Part shown: positions 1 through 9,591 of the stretch, one piece after another
How the letters are laid out: each line of letters begins with the position of its first letter
Position numbering within the stretch: position 1 is the first letter of the stretch
Assembly: GCF_006442545.2 (NCBI RefSeq)
Contig: NZ_CP083953.1
Coordinates: 372,001 to 436,000 of the forward strand
DNA length: 64,000 nt
From: Mesorhizobium sp. B2-1-8
Lineage (GTDB): Bacteria > Pseudomonadota > Alphaproteobacteria > Rhizobiales > Rhizobiaceae
Direction: 5' to 3'
Notes under the pieces: generated by a model
What the model was told of the DNA's origin: nothing
Seen by the model: the letters and a program-made list of their open reading frames with translations, nothing else
Databases searched by the model: none
Position numbers and translations under genes: made by a program

Positions 1-18
1 CGGGAGCGCGGACGATGA
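1..18 (+). CDS. 3' end of an upstream gene, probably first ABC permease
   Basis: Reading from base 1, five sense codons (Arg-Glu-Arg-Gly-Arg) are followed by TGA at 16-18. That stop overlaps the ATG of the next permease as ATGA. Four-base overlaps of this kind are usual between the two permease genes of Pot-type importers, so this is probably the last residues of a PotB-like permease. The assignment rests on position only. Confidence 0.5.
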   Translation, partial: RERGR

Positions 19-836
19 GCGACTTCAACCGCAATCGATGGGTCGACTGGGCACTGAAGCTTTACATCGTGCTGTCGTTCGCCTTCATCTTCGCGCCGAT
101 CGCGGCGAGCTTCGTCTTCTCGCTCAATGTCGACCGCTTTCCGTCGCTGCCGCTCGGCGGATTCTCGACGGTCTGGTATCAGACGGTCTACGCCGATCCA
201 CTGGTGTGGGAAGGCTTGCGCAACACGCTGGTCGTTGGGGCGATCGTCTCCGTGCTGGCGACGGCGATCGGCTTTGGTGCCGCTTACACGGATTTCCGCT
301 ACAGGTTCTTCGGCAAGCCGCTCTATCTCGCGCTGGCATTGTTGCCTCCGACCATTCCAGTCGTCATTCTCGGCCTTGCCATGCTGGCCTTCCTGTCGAA
401 TGTCAGCCTGTCGGGTGAAATCCATTCCGTCATCATTGCTCATGTGGTTATGTGCGCGCCGTTCGCGATGGCGATCTGTCGGCTCCGCCTGTCGCAGATG
501 GATCCGTCGCTGGAAGCAGCGGCCTGGAACCTCGGCGCCTCGGAATGGATGGCCATGCGGCATGTCATCATTCCGTTCTGCCGTCCGGCGATCTTCGCTG
601 CGCTATTCATCACGATGGCGGTTTCCTTTGATGAGTTCGCCGTGGCCTGGTTCGTGTCGGGGCTGCACGAAACGCTACCGGTAAAGGTGCTCGGCTTCCT
701 GCAGGGCCAGGTTAGCCCGCGCATCAATGTCATCGGCACCTTCGTCTTCCTTGCTTCGATGACACTGGTGATACTCGCCCAACTCCTTCTTATGAAACGC
801 AGTCCTGCCCTCAAGAGCGGCGGCAAAGCGGAGTGA
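15..836 (+). CDS. ABC transporter permease, spermidine/putrescine (PotC) type
   Basis: A 273-residue inner-membrane permease with about six hydrophobic segments, the first at residues 17-37. The cytoplasmic EAA loop that docks on the ATPase is visible at about 167-190 (EAAAWNLGASEWMAMRHVI). Length and layout are those of PotC-family permeases. It overlaps the preceding gene by ATGA and the ATPase gene by GTGA, so the three are translationally coupled. The neighbouring GlxA regulator and sarcosine oxidase genes suggest a methylated amine or betaine-like substrate rather than a true polyamine, but that is inference; the binding protein lies outside the window. Confidence 0.9.
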   Translation: MSDFNRNRWVDWALKLYIVLSFAFIFAPIAASFVFSLNVDRFPSLPLGGFSTVWYQTVYADPLVWEGLRNTLVVGAIVSVLATAIGFGAAYTDFRYRFFGKPLYLALALLPPTIPVVILGLAMLAFLSNVSLSGEIHSVIIAHVVMCAPFAMAICRLRLSQMDPSLEAAAWNLGASEWMAMRHVIIPFCRPAIFAALFITMAVSFDEFAVAWFVSGLHETLPVKVLGFLQGQVSPRINVIGTFVFLASMTLVILAQLLLMKRSPALKSGGKAE

Positions 837-1933
837 CAGCCATGACCGAAGAAGCCCTTGTCGTTTTTGACGGAGTGGTCAAAAGTTTCGGCAGTTTCGT
901 TGCCGTCGAGCGTATGGACCTCGACATTCGCAAGGGTGAGTTCCTCGCCATCATGGGCTCGAGCGGTTGCGGCAAGACGACGACGCTGCGCATGCTTGCC
1001 GGTCTCGAGGCGCCGACCGAAGGCGAAATTCGCCTCGCCGGCAAGCGCATCAACGATCTACCGACGTGGCGACGCGACACGCCAATGGTATGGCAAAGCC
1101 TGGCGCTGTTTCCGTTCCTGACGGTGCGCGAGAATGTCGAATTCAGCCTGCGCATGCGCGGCGTCGACAAGGCCGAACGCGTCCGGCGCGTCGACAAATG
1201 GCTGGAACGCATGCAGATCACCGAATTCGCCGACCGCAATATCGCGCACCTTTCCGGCGGCCAGCGCCAGCGCGTGGCGCTCGCCCGCTCGCTGGTAACA
1301 GAGCCCGAAATCCTCTTGCTCGACGAGCCACTGTCGGCGCTCGACGCGCATCTCAAGGTGCGCATGCAGACCGTTCTGTCGAATCTGCAGAAGGAGCTCG
1401 GAATCACTTTCGTCTACGTCACCCATAGCCAGTCCGAGGCGTTCTCGATGGCCGACCGCGTCGTCATCATGAGCCGCGGCCGCATCGAACAGATCGGCAA
1501 TCCGCAGGAGATCTATCGCGCGCCCCGCACCCGGTTCGTAGCCGAGTTCTTGGGTTCGTCGAATGTCTTCGCCGGCAAAGTTTCGTCGGTAGCCACCGAT
1601 GCCATCAGGATCGCCACGCCCGCGGGCGAATTCGACGTCGCGCGCAATCCGACCAAGACATTGGCAAAGGGCGACAAGGCGACTTTCGTGGTCTCTGGCG
1701 ACAGGGTGCAACTCACCAGTCGCCGGCCGAGTTCCGGCAATGCCATGCACGCCTCGGTGGTGGGCGAAGAATTCGTCGGCGCCACCGCTGTCGTCCATCT
1801 TGAAGGCGCAGACGGGCTAGAGCTCAAGGCACAGAAAAGCCATGACGAACTGGAACAGCTCAACCTGACGCCTGGCGCGAAAATCTGGATGTCCTGGCGC
1901 CCTGAGGCGAGCCATATCCTCCCTGGCGAATAA
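833..1933 (+). CDS. ABC transporter ATP-binding protein, PotA type
   Basis: A 366-residue cytoplasmic ATPase energising the adjacent permease. Walker A is GSSGCGKTT (42-50), the signature LSGGQ is at 140-144 and Walker B LLLDEP is at 161-166, followed by the D-loop SALD. Residues from about 285 form the TOBE domain typical of the PotA/FbpC/MalK group. The GTG start at 833 overlaps the permease stop; an ATG four codons later (842) is an equally good alternative. It is the last gene of the importer operon, and the next gene is on the opposite strand. Confidence 0.92.
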   Translation: MTAMTEEALVVFDGVVKSFGSFVAVERMDLDIRKGEFLAIMGSSGCGKTTTLRMLAGLEAPTEGEIRLAGKRINDLPTWRRDTPMVWQSLALFPFLTVRENVEFSLRMRGVDKAERVRRVDKWLERMQITEFADRNIAHLSGGQRQRVALARSLVTEPEILLLDEPLSALDAHLKVRMQTVLSNLQKELGITFVYVTHSQSEAFSMADRVVIMSRGRIEQIGNPQEIYRAPRTRFVAEFLGSSNVFAGKVSSVATDAIRIATPAGEFDVARNPTKTLAKGDKATFVVSGDRVQLTSRRPSSGNAMHASVVGEEFVGATAVVHLEGADGLELKAQKSHDELEQLNLTPGAKIWMSWRPEASHILPGE

Positions 1934-1951
1934 GACGCCGTATCCAACTCA

Positions 1952-3013
1952 CTAAGCGTTGCCTCGAAAGGTCGCCGGCGTCACGCCGCGGCGCTCGCGG
2001 AAGGCGCGGATGAAGTGGGACGAATCGCAAAAGCCGGTCGAGTTGGCGATTTCGGTTACCGAATTCGGTGTGTTCTTGAGCAGGAACTCACCATATTCAA
2101 GACGCATGATCTTGTAGGCCACGGTCGGTGCCATGCCGATGGTGCGCTGGAAATGCCTTTCAAGCTGCCGCCGGTTAACGCCGAGGCGCCTGGCAAGTTC
2201 GTCGACGGCAATCGGAGTGTCGATGGCCTGCTGCATCAGAAGCAGCGCTTTCTTCACCATCGGGTCGTCGGTGTGCAGGTCGAGCGGTATCCCCGGCTGC
2301 GGTGTCTCGGCCCGCTCGGCCTCGTCGATGATCATGATATGCAGGCTCTTGCGGGCCTGTGCGCGCCCGACATGCTTGTCGACCAGATAAGCGGCGAGAT
2401 GCGCCGAACTGGCGCCGCCCGAACAGGTCAGCCGGTCGCGGTCAACAACGAAGATCTGGTCGGAGACCGGTTTTAGCCCGTCGAACTGTTCCAGAAAATC
2501 GTCGTGGTGGAACCAGCTGACGCAGCACTTGTAGCCGTCCATCAGGCCGGCGCGGTGCAGAGCGAAGGCGCCGGTGCAGACACCGATCATTGGTATGCCG
2601 GCACTCGCCGCCCGGTGCAGGAACCGCACATAGTCCGGATGCAGGTTTTCTATCTCGTCGATCAGCCCGCCAACCACCACGATGTAGTCGAAGCGAGCCG
2701 GATCGCCCAGCCGCTCCTCGGGCTGAACCGCGATGCCAGAACTGGAGATGATGGGATCCATCGTGGCGGACAGCACGCGCCAGCCGCAGAGGATCGGCCG
2801 GCTGCGGTCGCCTTCGTCGGCGGAGAGACGAAGCACGTCGACAAAATTGGCGAAGGCGCACAGCGTAAAGCGCCGGGCCAGGATAAACCCGACTGAGAGA
2901 CGCCTTGAGCCGCCACGCTTTGGTGCAGGTCTCGAGATTGTCCGTGTTTCCATCGTGCCGGGTCCAGTTAGCGCAAGTCTGCCTGTCGCACTGGTAATAT
3001 TACTATGACGCAA
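1952..3013 (-). CDS. GlxA-family transcriptional regulator (DJ-1/PfpI + AraC HTH), GbdR-like
   Basis: A 353-residue regulator. The N-terminal half is a DJ-1/PfpI-like domain with the nucleophile-elbow sequence MIGVCTGAFAL (Cys146); the C-terminal 100 residues are an AraC/XylS helix-turn-helix pair ending in GFCDSSHFIRAFRERRGVTP. This family includes GbdR, which senses glycine betaine and dimethylglycine in Pseudomonas and controls sarcosine oxidase genes. Divergent placement against soxB fits that role. An internal Met21 (METRT) is a possible later start, and conserved sequence begins only near residue 38. The ligand is inferred from context. Confidence 0.88.
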   Translation of the reverse strand: MRHSNITSATGRLALTGPGTMETRTISRPAPKRGGSRRLSVGFILARRFTLCAFANFVDVLRLSADEGDRSRPILCGWRVLSATMDPIISSSGIAVQPEERLGDPARFDYIVVVGGLIDEIENLHPDYVRFLHRAASAGIPMIGVCTGAFALHRAGLMDGYKCCVSWFHHDDFLEQFDGLKPVSDQIFVVDRDRLTCSGGASSAHLAAYLVDKHVGRAQARKSLHIMIIDEAERAETPQPGIPLDLHTDDPMVKKALLLMQQAIDTPIAVDELARRLGVNRRQLERHFQRTIGMAPTVAYKIMRLEYGEFLLKNTPNSVTEIANSTGFCDSSHFIRAFRERRGVTPATFRGNA

Positions 3014-3022
3014 GCGTTCTGT

Positions 3023-3033
3023 CCAAGACTTGG
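3023..3033. promoter_or_regulatory. Candidate operator in glxA/soxB divergent promoter
   Basis: The palindrome CCAAGACTTGG lies in the 62-bp gap between the divergent regulator and sox operon starts. It is flanked by CGCAA (3009-3013) and TTGCG (3036-3040). Position suggests a binding site for the adjacent GlxA-type regulator; there is no consensus to test it against here. Confidence 0.3.
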
Positions 3034-3075
3034 CGTTGCGTGAATAATCCCGGCATGTTGAACCCGGGGTAGGTC

Positions 3076-4329
3076 ATGACCCGTTTTTCGTTTTCCGCGC
3101 TTTTGCGCAATGCCGCGACCGGCAACAAGAGCTGGCAGCCGCAATGGCCGGATGCCGAGCCGAAGGCCGAATACGATGTCGTCATCGTCGGCGCCGGCGG
3201 TCACGGGCTTGGTGCCGCCTATTATCTCGCCAAGGAACATGGCATCACCAATGTCGCCATTATCGACAAGGGCTGGCTGGGCGGCGGCAACACCGGCCGC
3301 AACACCACAATCATCCGCTCCAACTACCTCTATGACGAGAGCGCCAGGCTCTATGACCACGCCCTCGACCTGTGGGAAGGCTTGAGTCAGGAGCTGAACT
3401 ACAACGTCATGTTCTCGCAGCGCGGCGTGATGATGTTGGCGCACTCCGTCCATGACGTGCAGAGCTTCAAGCGTCATATCCACTCCAACCGGCTGAACGG
3501 CGTCGACAATGAATGGCTGACTCCGGAGCAGGCCAAGGCCTATTGCCCACCACTCAATATCGCTAGCGACGCGCGCTATCCGGTGATGGGAGCGGCGCTG
3601 CAGCGGCGCGGCGGCGTCGCCCGCCACGATGCGGTCGCCTGGGGCTATGCAAGGGGCGCGGCGGCGCGCGGCGTCGATATCATCCAGAACTGCCCGGTGA
3701 CTGCGATCCGCCGCGACACCTCGGGCAAGGTCATCGGCGTCGACACGCCGCGCGGCTTCATCAAGGCGAAGAAGGTGGCGGTGTCGGCCGCAGGCCATAC
3801 CTCCGTGGTCATGGACACCGCCGGAGTTCGCCTGCCGCTGGAGAGTTTTCCGCTGCAGGCGCTGGTGTCAGAGCCGGTGAAGCCGATCTTCCCCTGCGTC
3901 GTCATGTCGAACACGGTGCATGCCTATATGAGCCAGTCCGACAAGGGCGAACTGGTCATTGGCTCGGGCACCGACCAGTATGTTTCGTACAGCCAGCGCG
4001 GCGGCCTGCCGCTTATCGAGCACACCATCGCGGCAATTTGCGAGGTGTTCCCGATCTTCACGCGCATGCGCATGCTGCGCAAATGGGCCGGCATCGTCGA
4101 CGTCACACCGGACCGTTCGCCGATCATCGGCAAGACGCCGGTGGCAGGGCTCTATGTCAATTGTGGCTGGGGCACCGGCGGCTTCAAGGCGACGCCTGGT
4201 GCGGCGCATATCTTCGCCCATACCATCGCCCGCGACGAACCGCACCCGATCAACGCGCCCTATACGCTCGAGCGCTTCACCACCGGCCGGCTGATCGACG
4301 AAGCCGCCGCCGCCGCCGTCGCCCATTGA
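3076..4329 (+). CDS. soxB: Sarcosine oxidase beta subunit
   Basis: A 417-residue flavoprotein subunit of heterotetrameric sarcosine oxidase, which oxidatively demethylates sarcosine to glycine with H2O2 and, with tetrahydrofolate, 5,10-methylene-THF. The dinucleotide-binding motif [17 protein letters not shown] is at about 35-51. The motif [11 protein letters not shown] (His184) is the probable covalent FMN site of the family. The glycine-rich [10 protein letters not shown] near the C-terminus is typical of DAO-type subunits. It is first in soxB-soxD-soxA-soxG-glyA-sdaA, and length and order match the known tetrameric enzymes. Confidence 0.95.
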   Translation: MTRFSFSALLRNAATGNKSWQPQWPDAEPKAEYDVVIVGAGGHGLGAAYYLAKEHGITNVAIIDKGWLGGGNTGRNTTIIRSNYLYDESARLYDHALDLWEGLSQELNYNVMFSQRGVMMLAHSVHDVQSFKRHIHSNRLNGVDNEWLTPEQAKAYCPPLNIASDARYPVMGAALQRRGGVARHDAVAWGYARGAAARGVDIIQNCPVTAIRRDTSGKVIGVDTPRGFIKAKKVAVSAAGHTSVVMDTAGVRLPLESFPLQALVSEPVKPIFPCVVMSNTVHAYMSQSDKGELVIGSGTDQYVSYSQRGGLPLIEHTIAAICEVFPIFTRMRMLRKWAGIVDVTPDRSPIIGKTPVAGLYVNCGWGTGGFKATPGAAHIFAHTIARDEPHPINAPYTLERFTTGRLIDEAAAAAVAH

Positions 4330-4342
4330 GGGGAGAAAAAAG

Positions 4343-4645
4343 ATGCTGCTTATCCGCTGCCCTTACTGCGCGGCCGAACGGCCGGAACTGGAATTCAGCT
4401 ATGCCGGCGAGGCGCATGTTTCCCGCCCAGCCGATCCCTCCGCACTCAGCGACGACGAATGGAAGAACTTCCTGTTTGTCCGTTCGAATGCACGCGGCAC
4501 GCATTTCGAACGGTGGCGCCACATGCATGGCTGCGGCCGCTTCTTCAATGCCGTGCGCGACACGGTCAGCGACCGGTTCGCCATGACCTACAAGGCTGGG
4601 ATGGCGCGCCCGACGGAAACCGAGATCAGGGAAGCGCGTTCATGA
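4343..4645 (+). CDS. soxD: Sarcosine oxidase delta subunit
   Basis: A 100-residue small subunit of tetrameric sarcosine oxidase that carries the structural zinc. The N-terminal CPYC gives Cys6 and Cys9, and the later RHMHGCGRFF supplies His60/His62 and Cys64; this matches the known three-Cys, one-His zinc site of the family. It starts 13 bases after soxB, preceded by GGGGAG, and its stop overlaps the soxA start as ATGA at 4642-4645. Confidence 0.95.
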   Translation: MLLIRCPYCAAERPELEFSYAGEAHVSRPADPSALSDDEWKNFLFVRSNARGTHFERWRHMHGCGRFFNAVRDTVSDRFAMTYKAGMARPTETEIREARS

Positions 4646-7641
4646 ACAGCTATCGCGTATCCGGCAAGGGCCGCGTCGACCACAAGCGGACGGTCCGCTT
4701 CACCTTCAACGGCGAAACCTTCGAGGGCCGTCAGGGCGACACGCTGGCCTCGGCGCTGCTCGCCAATGGCGTCCACCTCATCGGCCGCTCGTTCAAGTAT
4801 CACCGGCCGCGCGGTTTCCTTTCCGCCGGATCGGAAGAGCCCAATGCGCTCGTCGGCGTCGATCGCGGCGTCGGCCGGTCCGAGCCCAACACTCGGGCGA
4901 CAGTGCTCGAAATCTTCAACGGGCTGAACACGATCAGCCAGAACCACTGGCCATCTCTGAAGCGCGATATCGGCGCCATCAATGATCCGCTCTACATGCT
5001 GTTTTCGGCAGGCTTCTACTACAAGACTTTCATGTGGCCGAAGTCCTTTTGGAACAAGGTCTATGAGCCGTTCATCCGAGGTGCCGCCGGTCTCGGCAAG
5101 TCGCCCTCGCTTCCCGATCCCGACAGCTATGCCAGCCGTTTCGCCCATTGCGACGTGCTGGTGGTAGGCTCCGGTCCGGCCGGGCTTGCGGCGGCTCTGG
5201 AAGCGGGAAAGAGCGGCGCCAAGGTTATCCTTGTCGACGAGAATCCGGAATTCGGCGGCTCGCTGCTTAGCGAACCCGACGCCGAGATCAACGGCCTGCC
5301 GGCCTGGGATTGGCTGACACAGACCAGCGCCGCACTTGCCGCGATGAAGAATGTCACGCTGCTCACCCGCACCACGGCAATCGGCTATTATCACCAGAAC
5401 TTCGTCGGCCTGTGCCAGCGCCTGACTGATCACCTTTCCGAACCGTCCGACGGGGCTCCGCGCGAACGGCTGTGGAAAGTACGGGCAAAACAGGTCGTGC
5501 TGGCGCAAGGGTCGATCGAGAAGCCGCTGGTGTTCGACGGCAACGACCGCCCGGGCATCATGCTGGCAGGCTCGGCGCGCACCTATCTCAACCGCTACGG
5601 GGTCAAGGTTGGCAACCGGCCGGTGGTCGTCACCTCGCACGATTCGGCCTGGCTGACCGCCTTCGATCTGGCGCAGGCCGGCGCCAAGATCGCAGCGATC
5701 GTCGACATCCGCGCCAAGGTTCCGGAGTACCTCGTCAAGCGCGCCAGGGCGTTGGGCATCGAAACCCTATGCGGCTGGACTGTAACCGGAACCAAAGGGC
5801 GTCTTCGCGTCAGCTCCGTGCGGGTCAACCCGATCGCAGCCGGCGGCCAGGTCGGTCCGGCCCGGACGATCGCCTGCGACGCGCTGCTGATGTCGGGCGG
5901 CTGGACGCCGAGCGTCCACTTGTTCTCGCACACCAAGGGCAAGCTCGACTGGAACGAGGATCGGCAGATGTTTCTGCCGGGCGCGCGCACCGAAGACAGC
6001 CGCTGCGCCGGCGCCGGCAATGGCAACTTCGGTCTGGAGGAGTCGCTGCTGGAAGGCGCTTCGGCTGGAGCCGGCGCCGCGACTGAGGCCGGCTTCAGCG
6101 CCAGTGCCGGTTCCTACGCGGTGGAAGGCGAGGTGCTCTGCACTGGTGCCAGCAACTGCGAACTGCCGTCGGACAAGAACGCGTCCTGGGCCAAGGCCTT
6201 TGTCGACTTCCAAAACGACGTAACCGCCAAGGACATTCGGCTTGCCGTGCGTGAGGGCTTCAAGTCGATCGAGCACATCAAGCGCTACACGACCACCGGC
6301 ATGGCGACCGATCAGGGCAAGACCTCCAACATCAATGGTCTCGCCATCGCGTCCGATGCGGTCAAGCGGCCGGCGCCGTCGGTCGGGCTGACCACGTTCC
6401 GCCCGCCTTATACGCCGACCACGTTCGGCGCCTTCGCCGGCTACAATCGCGGCGACCTGTTCGAAGTCACGCGCAAGACGGCGATCGACAGCTGGGCCGA
6501 GGAGAATGGCGCGGTCTATGAGCCGGTCTCGCTGTGGCGGCGTGCCTGGTATTTCCCCAAGAGCGGAGAGGACATCCACCAGGCGGTGGGGCGCGAATGC
6601 AGGGCGACGCGCCAGTCGCTCGGCATGTTCGACGCTTCGACGCTGGGCAAGATCGAGATCGTTGGTCCGGACGCCGCCGAGTTCATGAACCGCATGTATA
6701 CCAACGCCTGGACCAAGCTGGCGCCGGGGCGGCTGCGCTACGGATTGCTGCTCGGCGAGGACGGTTTCATCCGCGACGACGGCGTCATCGGCCGGCTTTC
6801 GACGGACCGCTTCCATGTGACGACCACGACGGGCGGTGCGGCCCGCGTGCTGGGCATGATGGAAGACTATCTCCAGACCGAATGGCCCGAGCTGAAGGTC
6901 TGGTTGACCTCAACCACCGAACAATGGGCGGTGATCGCGCTGAACGGCCCGAACGCCCGCAAGCTGCTCGAGCCGCTGGTCGAAGGCATCGACCTCAGCA
7001 ACGACGCATTCCCGCATATGTCGGTCGCCGAGGGCAAGATCTGCGGCGTGCCGACGAGGCTGTTCCGCGTCTCCTTCACCGGCGAACTCGGCTTCGAGGT
7101 CAACGTGCCGGCGCGCTATGGCCGCGCCGTCTGGGAAGCGCTGTACGAGGCTGGCCCCAAATACGGCATCACGCCTTATGGCACCGAGACGATGCATGTG
7201 CTGCGCGCCGAGAAGGGATACATCATCGTCGGCCAGGACACCGACGGCACCGTGACACCAGATGATGCCAGCCTCGTCTGGGCAATCGGAAAGACCAAGC
7301 CGGATTTCGTCGGCAAGCGCTCGCTTGCCCGCCCGGACATGCTCAAGGCCGACCGCAAGCAACTGGTCGGGTTGCTCACCAGCGATCCGAAAACCGTACT
7401 GGAGGAGGGGGCTCAGATCGTTCTCGACCCGAGCCAGCCGGTGCCGATGAAAATGGTTGGCCACGTCACCTCGTCCTACTGGAGCGAGACGCTCGGGCGA
7501 TCAATTGCACTTGCCATCGTCGCGGGTGGACGGGCGAAGGAAGGCCAGACCATTCACGTGCCGATGCCGGACAGAACCCATGCAGCCGAGATCGTCGGCA
7601 TGGTGTTCGTCGATCCAGAAAACAAGCGCCTTAACGCCTAG
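4642..7641 (+). CDS. soxA: Sarcosine oxidase alpha subunit
   Basis: A 999-residue subunit. The N-terminal 100 residues resemble the [2Fe-2S]-type fold that lacks a cluster in this family. An NAD-binding segment (DVLVVGSGPAGLAAALEAG) sits near residue 170, and the C-terminal 380 residues are a GcvT-like folate-binding domain where the methyl-derived carbon is passed to tetrahydrofolate. The ATG at 4642 is chosen because it overlaps the soxD stop and begins the conserved MNSYRV-type N-terminus; the open frame extends about 60 codons further upstream inside soxD, which is not meaningful. Confidence 0.95.
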   Translation: MNSYRVSGKGRVDHKRTVRFTFNGETFEGRQGDTLASALLANGVHLIGRSFKYHRPRGFLSAGSEEPNALVGVDRGVGRSEPNTRATVLEIFNGLNTISQNHWPSLKRDIGAINDPLYMLFSAGFYYKTFMWPKSFWNKVYEPFIRGAAGLGKSPSLPDPDSYASRFAHCDVLVVGSGPAGLAAALEAGKSGAKVILVDENPEFGGSLLSEPDAEINGLPAWDWLTQTSAALAAMKNVTLLTRTTAIGYYHQNFVGLCQRLTDHLSEPSDGAPRERLWKVRAKQVVLAQGSIEKPLVFDGNDRPGIMLAGSARTYLNRYGVKVGNRPVVVTSHDSAWLTAFDLAQAGAKIAAIVDIRAKVPEYLVKRARALGIETLCGWTVTGTKGRLRVSSVRVNPIAAGGQVGPARTIACDALLMSGGWTPSVHLFSHTKGKLDWNEDRQMFLPGARTEDSRCAGAGNGNFGLEESLLEGASAGAGAATEAGFSASAGSYAVEGEVLCTGASNCELPSDKNASWAKAFVDFQNDVTAKDIRLAVREGFKSIEHIKRYTTTGMATDQGKTSNINGLAIASDAVKRPAPSVGLTTFRPPYTPTTFGAFAGYNRGDLFEVTRKTAIDSWAEENGAVYEPVSLWRRAWYFPKSGEDIHQAVGRECRATRQSLGMFDASTLGKIEIVGPDAAEFMNRMYTNAWTKLAPGRLRYGLLLGEDGFIRDDGVIGRLSTDRFHVTTTTGGAARVLGMMEDYLQTEWPELKVWLTSTTEQWAVIALNGPNARKLLEPLVEGIDLSNDAFPHMSVAEGKICGVPTRLFRVSFTGELGFEVNVPARYGRAVWEALYEAGPKYGITPYGTETMHVLRAEKGYIIVGQDTDGTVTPDDASLVWAIGKTKPDFVGKRSLARPDMLKADRKQLVGLLTSDPKTVLEEGAQIVLDPSQPVPMKMVGHVTSSYWSETLGRSIALAIVAGGRAKEGQTIHVPMPDRTHAAEIVGMVFVDPENKRLNA

Positions 7642-7651
7642 GAGACCCATC

Positions 7652-8212
7652 ATGCTTCAGGAACGCCACCCGCTGATGGGGCAGCGGATTTCGCTTGCAA
7701 AGCGGTCCTCCCTTACCATCCACGACGCCGAGGATTGGGCACGCTTCAACTTCCGCATCGCGCCGGAAAACCTGGGAGCTGCCTCGAAAGCCTTTGGCTG
7801 CGCACTGCCGGCGACGATCGGCGCCACGGCGACTTCGGGTGGCAGGCTGGCGCTTTGCCTCGGTCCGGACGAGTGGCAGCTCTACGCGCTGATCGCCGAA
7901 AGCCGCGCCATCGAAGCGACCTTCGCCGCTTTCTACGCGAACTGTCCGCACAGTCTGGTCGATGTCGGCCATCGCGAAATCGGCATCGCCGTCGAAGGAG
8001 AGGCGGCTGTGCTGGCGCTGCGCTCGGCTTGTGCCTTCGATTTCGACGCAATGCCTTCGGGAACCGGAACGCGCACCCTCTTCGACAAGGCGCAGGTCAT
8101 CTTGATCCGTCACGACGAGCACCGTTTCCGCATCGAGGTCTGGCGCTCATTCGCCGATCACGTCTGGGGATTGCTGCGGGCGACCAGCCGCGAAATCGCG
8201 CTCGGCATCTGA
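7652..8212 (+). CDS. soxG: Sarcosine oxidase gamma subunit
   Basis: A 186-residue subunit of tetrameric sarcosine oxidase, related in fold to part of the GcvT domain. The ATG at 7652 follows a GGAG ribosome site and begins MLQERHPLMGQRISL. Recognisable family features are ALCLGPDEWQLY in the middle and SLVDVGHREIGIAVEGEAA, where a conserved 'LVDVSHR'-type segment occurs. The open frame upstream of 7652 overlaps soxA and is not used. It completes the soxBDAG set. Confidence 0.93.
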   Translation: MLQERHPLMGQRISLAKRSSLTIHDAEDWARFNFRIAPENLGAASKAFGCALPATIGATATSGGRLALCLGPDEWQLYALIAESRAIEATFAAFYANCPHSLVDVGHREIGIAVEGEAAVLALRSACAFDFDAMPSGTGTRTLFDKAQVILIRHDEHRFRIEVWRSFADHVWGLLRATSREIALGI

Positions 8213-8229
8213 GAACACGGAAGAAATAA

Positions 8230-9504
8230 ATGACCCTGCACCAGACACGCTTGAATGCCCCACTCGGCGACGCCGAGATCGCGGCTTCCATTGGCCGCGA
8301 ACTCGACCGGCAGATGAACCAGATCGAACTGATTGCGTCTGAAAACATCGTCTCGAACGACGTGCTTCTGGCGCAAGGGTCGGTGCTGACCAACAAATAC
8401 GCCGAGGGCTATCCGGGCCGCCGCTACTATGGCGGCTGCGAATTCGTCGACGAGGTCGAGACGATCGCCATCGACCGCGCGAAAAAGCTGTTCGGCGCCG
8501 GCTTTGCCAATGTCCAGCCGCATTCGGGCGCGCAAGCCAACCAGGCGGTGTTCCTGGCGCTGCTCAACCCGGGCGACCGCATCATGGGCATGTCGCTGGC
8601 GCATGGCGGGCATCTCACCCATGGCTCGCCGGTGACGATGTCGGGCAAATGGTTCGACGTCGTCAGCTACGAGGTGCGCCAGTCGGACCAGCAGATTGAC
8701 TACGATCTGCTCAGGCGAAACGCGCTGGAAACGAGGCCGAGACTTATCATCGCCGGCGCTTCAGCCTATCCGCGGGCCATCGATTTCGCCGCCTTCCGGG
8801 GAATAGCCGACGAGGTCGGCGCCTATCTGATGGTCGACATGGCCCACTATGCCGGGTTGATCGCCGCCGGCCTCTATCCCGATCCGCTGCCGCACGCCCA
8901 CGTCGTCACCACCACGACCCACAAGACGCTGCGCGGCCCCCGCGGCGGCATGATCCTGACCAATGATGAGGCGCTGGCGAAGAAGTTCAACTCGGCAGTG
9001 TTTCCAGGCAATCAGGGCGGGCCGCTCATGCATGTCATCGCCGCCAAGGCGGTCGCCTTCGGTGAGGCGTTGCGGCCCGACTTCAAAACTTACGCCCGCC
9101 AGGTGATCGGCAATGCCAGGGTGCTCTGCGAGACGCTGATTTCGGGAGGCCTCGACATTGTCTCGGGCGGCACCGACTGCCACATGGTGCTGGTCGACCT
9201 GCGGCCGAAGATCGTCAAGGGCCGCGATGCCGAGCAGGCACTGGAGCGCGCCGGATTGACCTGCAACAAGAACTCGATACCCTTCGATCCGGAGAAGCCG
9301 GCAGTCACCTCCGGCGTGCGGCTGGGCACCTCGGCCGGCACGACGCGCGGCTTCGGCGAGACCGAATTCCGCCGCGTCGGCGAACTGATCCTCACTGTCA
9401 TCGAGGCGCTGGCCGAGGCCGGGCCGCAAGGCAATCGCACCGTCGAGGAGAAGGCTCTGGCCGAGGTTCGCAGCCTCTGCTGTCGCTTTCCGATCTATCG
9501 ATAG
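8230..9504 (+). CDS. glyA: Serine hydroxymethyltransferase
   Basis: A 424-residue cytosolic PLP enzyme interconverting glycine plus 5,10-methylene-THF with serine. The PLP-binding lysine is Lys232 in [23 protein letters not shown] and [15 protein letters not shown] are conserved active-site segments. Position immediately after sarcosine oxidase is functional: both glycine and methylene-THF made by SoxABDG are its substrates, so it drains both products. The C-terminus ends [12 protein letters not shown], as in dedicated sox-linked GlyA copies, and it is likely a second catabolic copy beside a housekeeping glyA elsewhere. Confidence 0.95.
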   Translation: MTLHQTRLNAPLGDAEIAASIGRELDRQMNQIELIASENIVSNDVLLAQGSVLTNKYAEGYPGRRYYGGCEFVDEVETIAIDRAKKLFGAGFANVQPHSGAQANQAVFLALLNPGDRIMGMSLAHGGHLTHGSPVTMSGKWFDVVSYEVRQSDQQIDYDLLRRNALETRPRLIIAGASAYPRAIDFAAFRGIADEVGAYLMVDMAHYAGLIAAGLYPDPLPHAHVVTTTTHKTLRGPRGGMILTNDEALAKKFNSAVFPGNQGGPLMHVIAAKAVAFGEALRPDFKTYARQVIGNARVLCETLISGGLDIVSGGTDCHMVLVDLRPKIVKGRDAEQALERAGLTCNKNSIPFDPEKPAVTSGVRLGTSAGTTRGFGETEFRRVGELILTVIEALAEAGPQGNRTVEEKALAEVRSLCCRFPIYR

Positions 9505-9591
9505 CACCGGCCTGACGCCCGTTTCCAAATGACTTTCGCCATGCCAAGGGGCAGGGCGGTGGTTCCTGCTGTAGCCAGTCGGGATGTTCAC

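Noticed and set aside
4588..6816. Long minus-strand open frames of about 350 codons opposite soxA
   Set aside because: Translations are Arg/Ala/Asp-rich with no motifs; they mirror the codon bias of the well-supported soxA gene.
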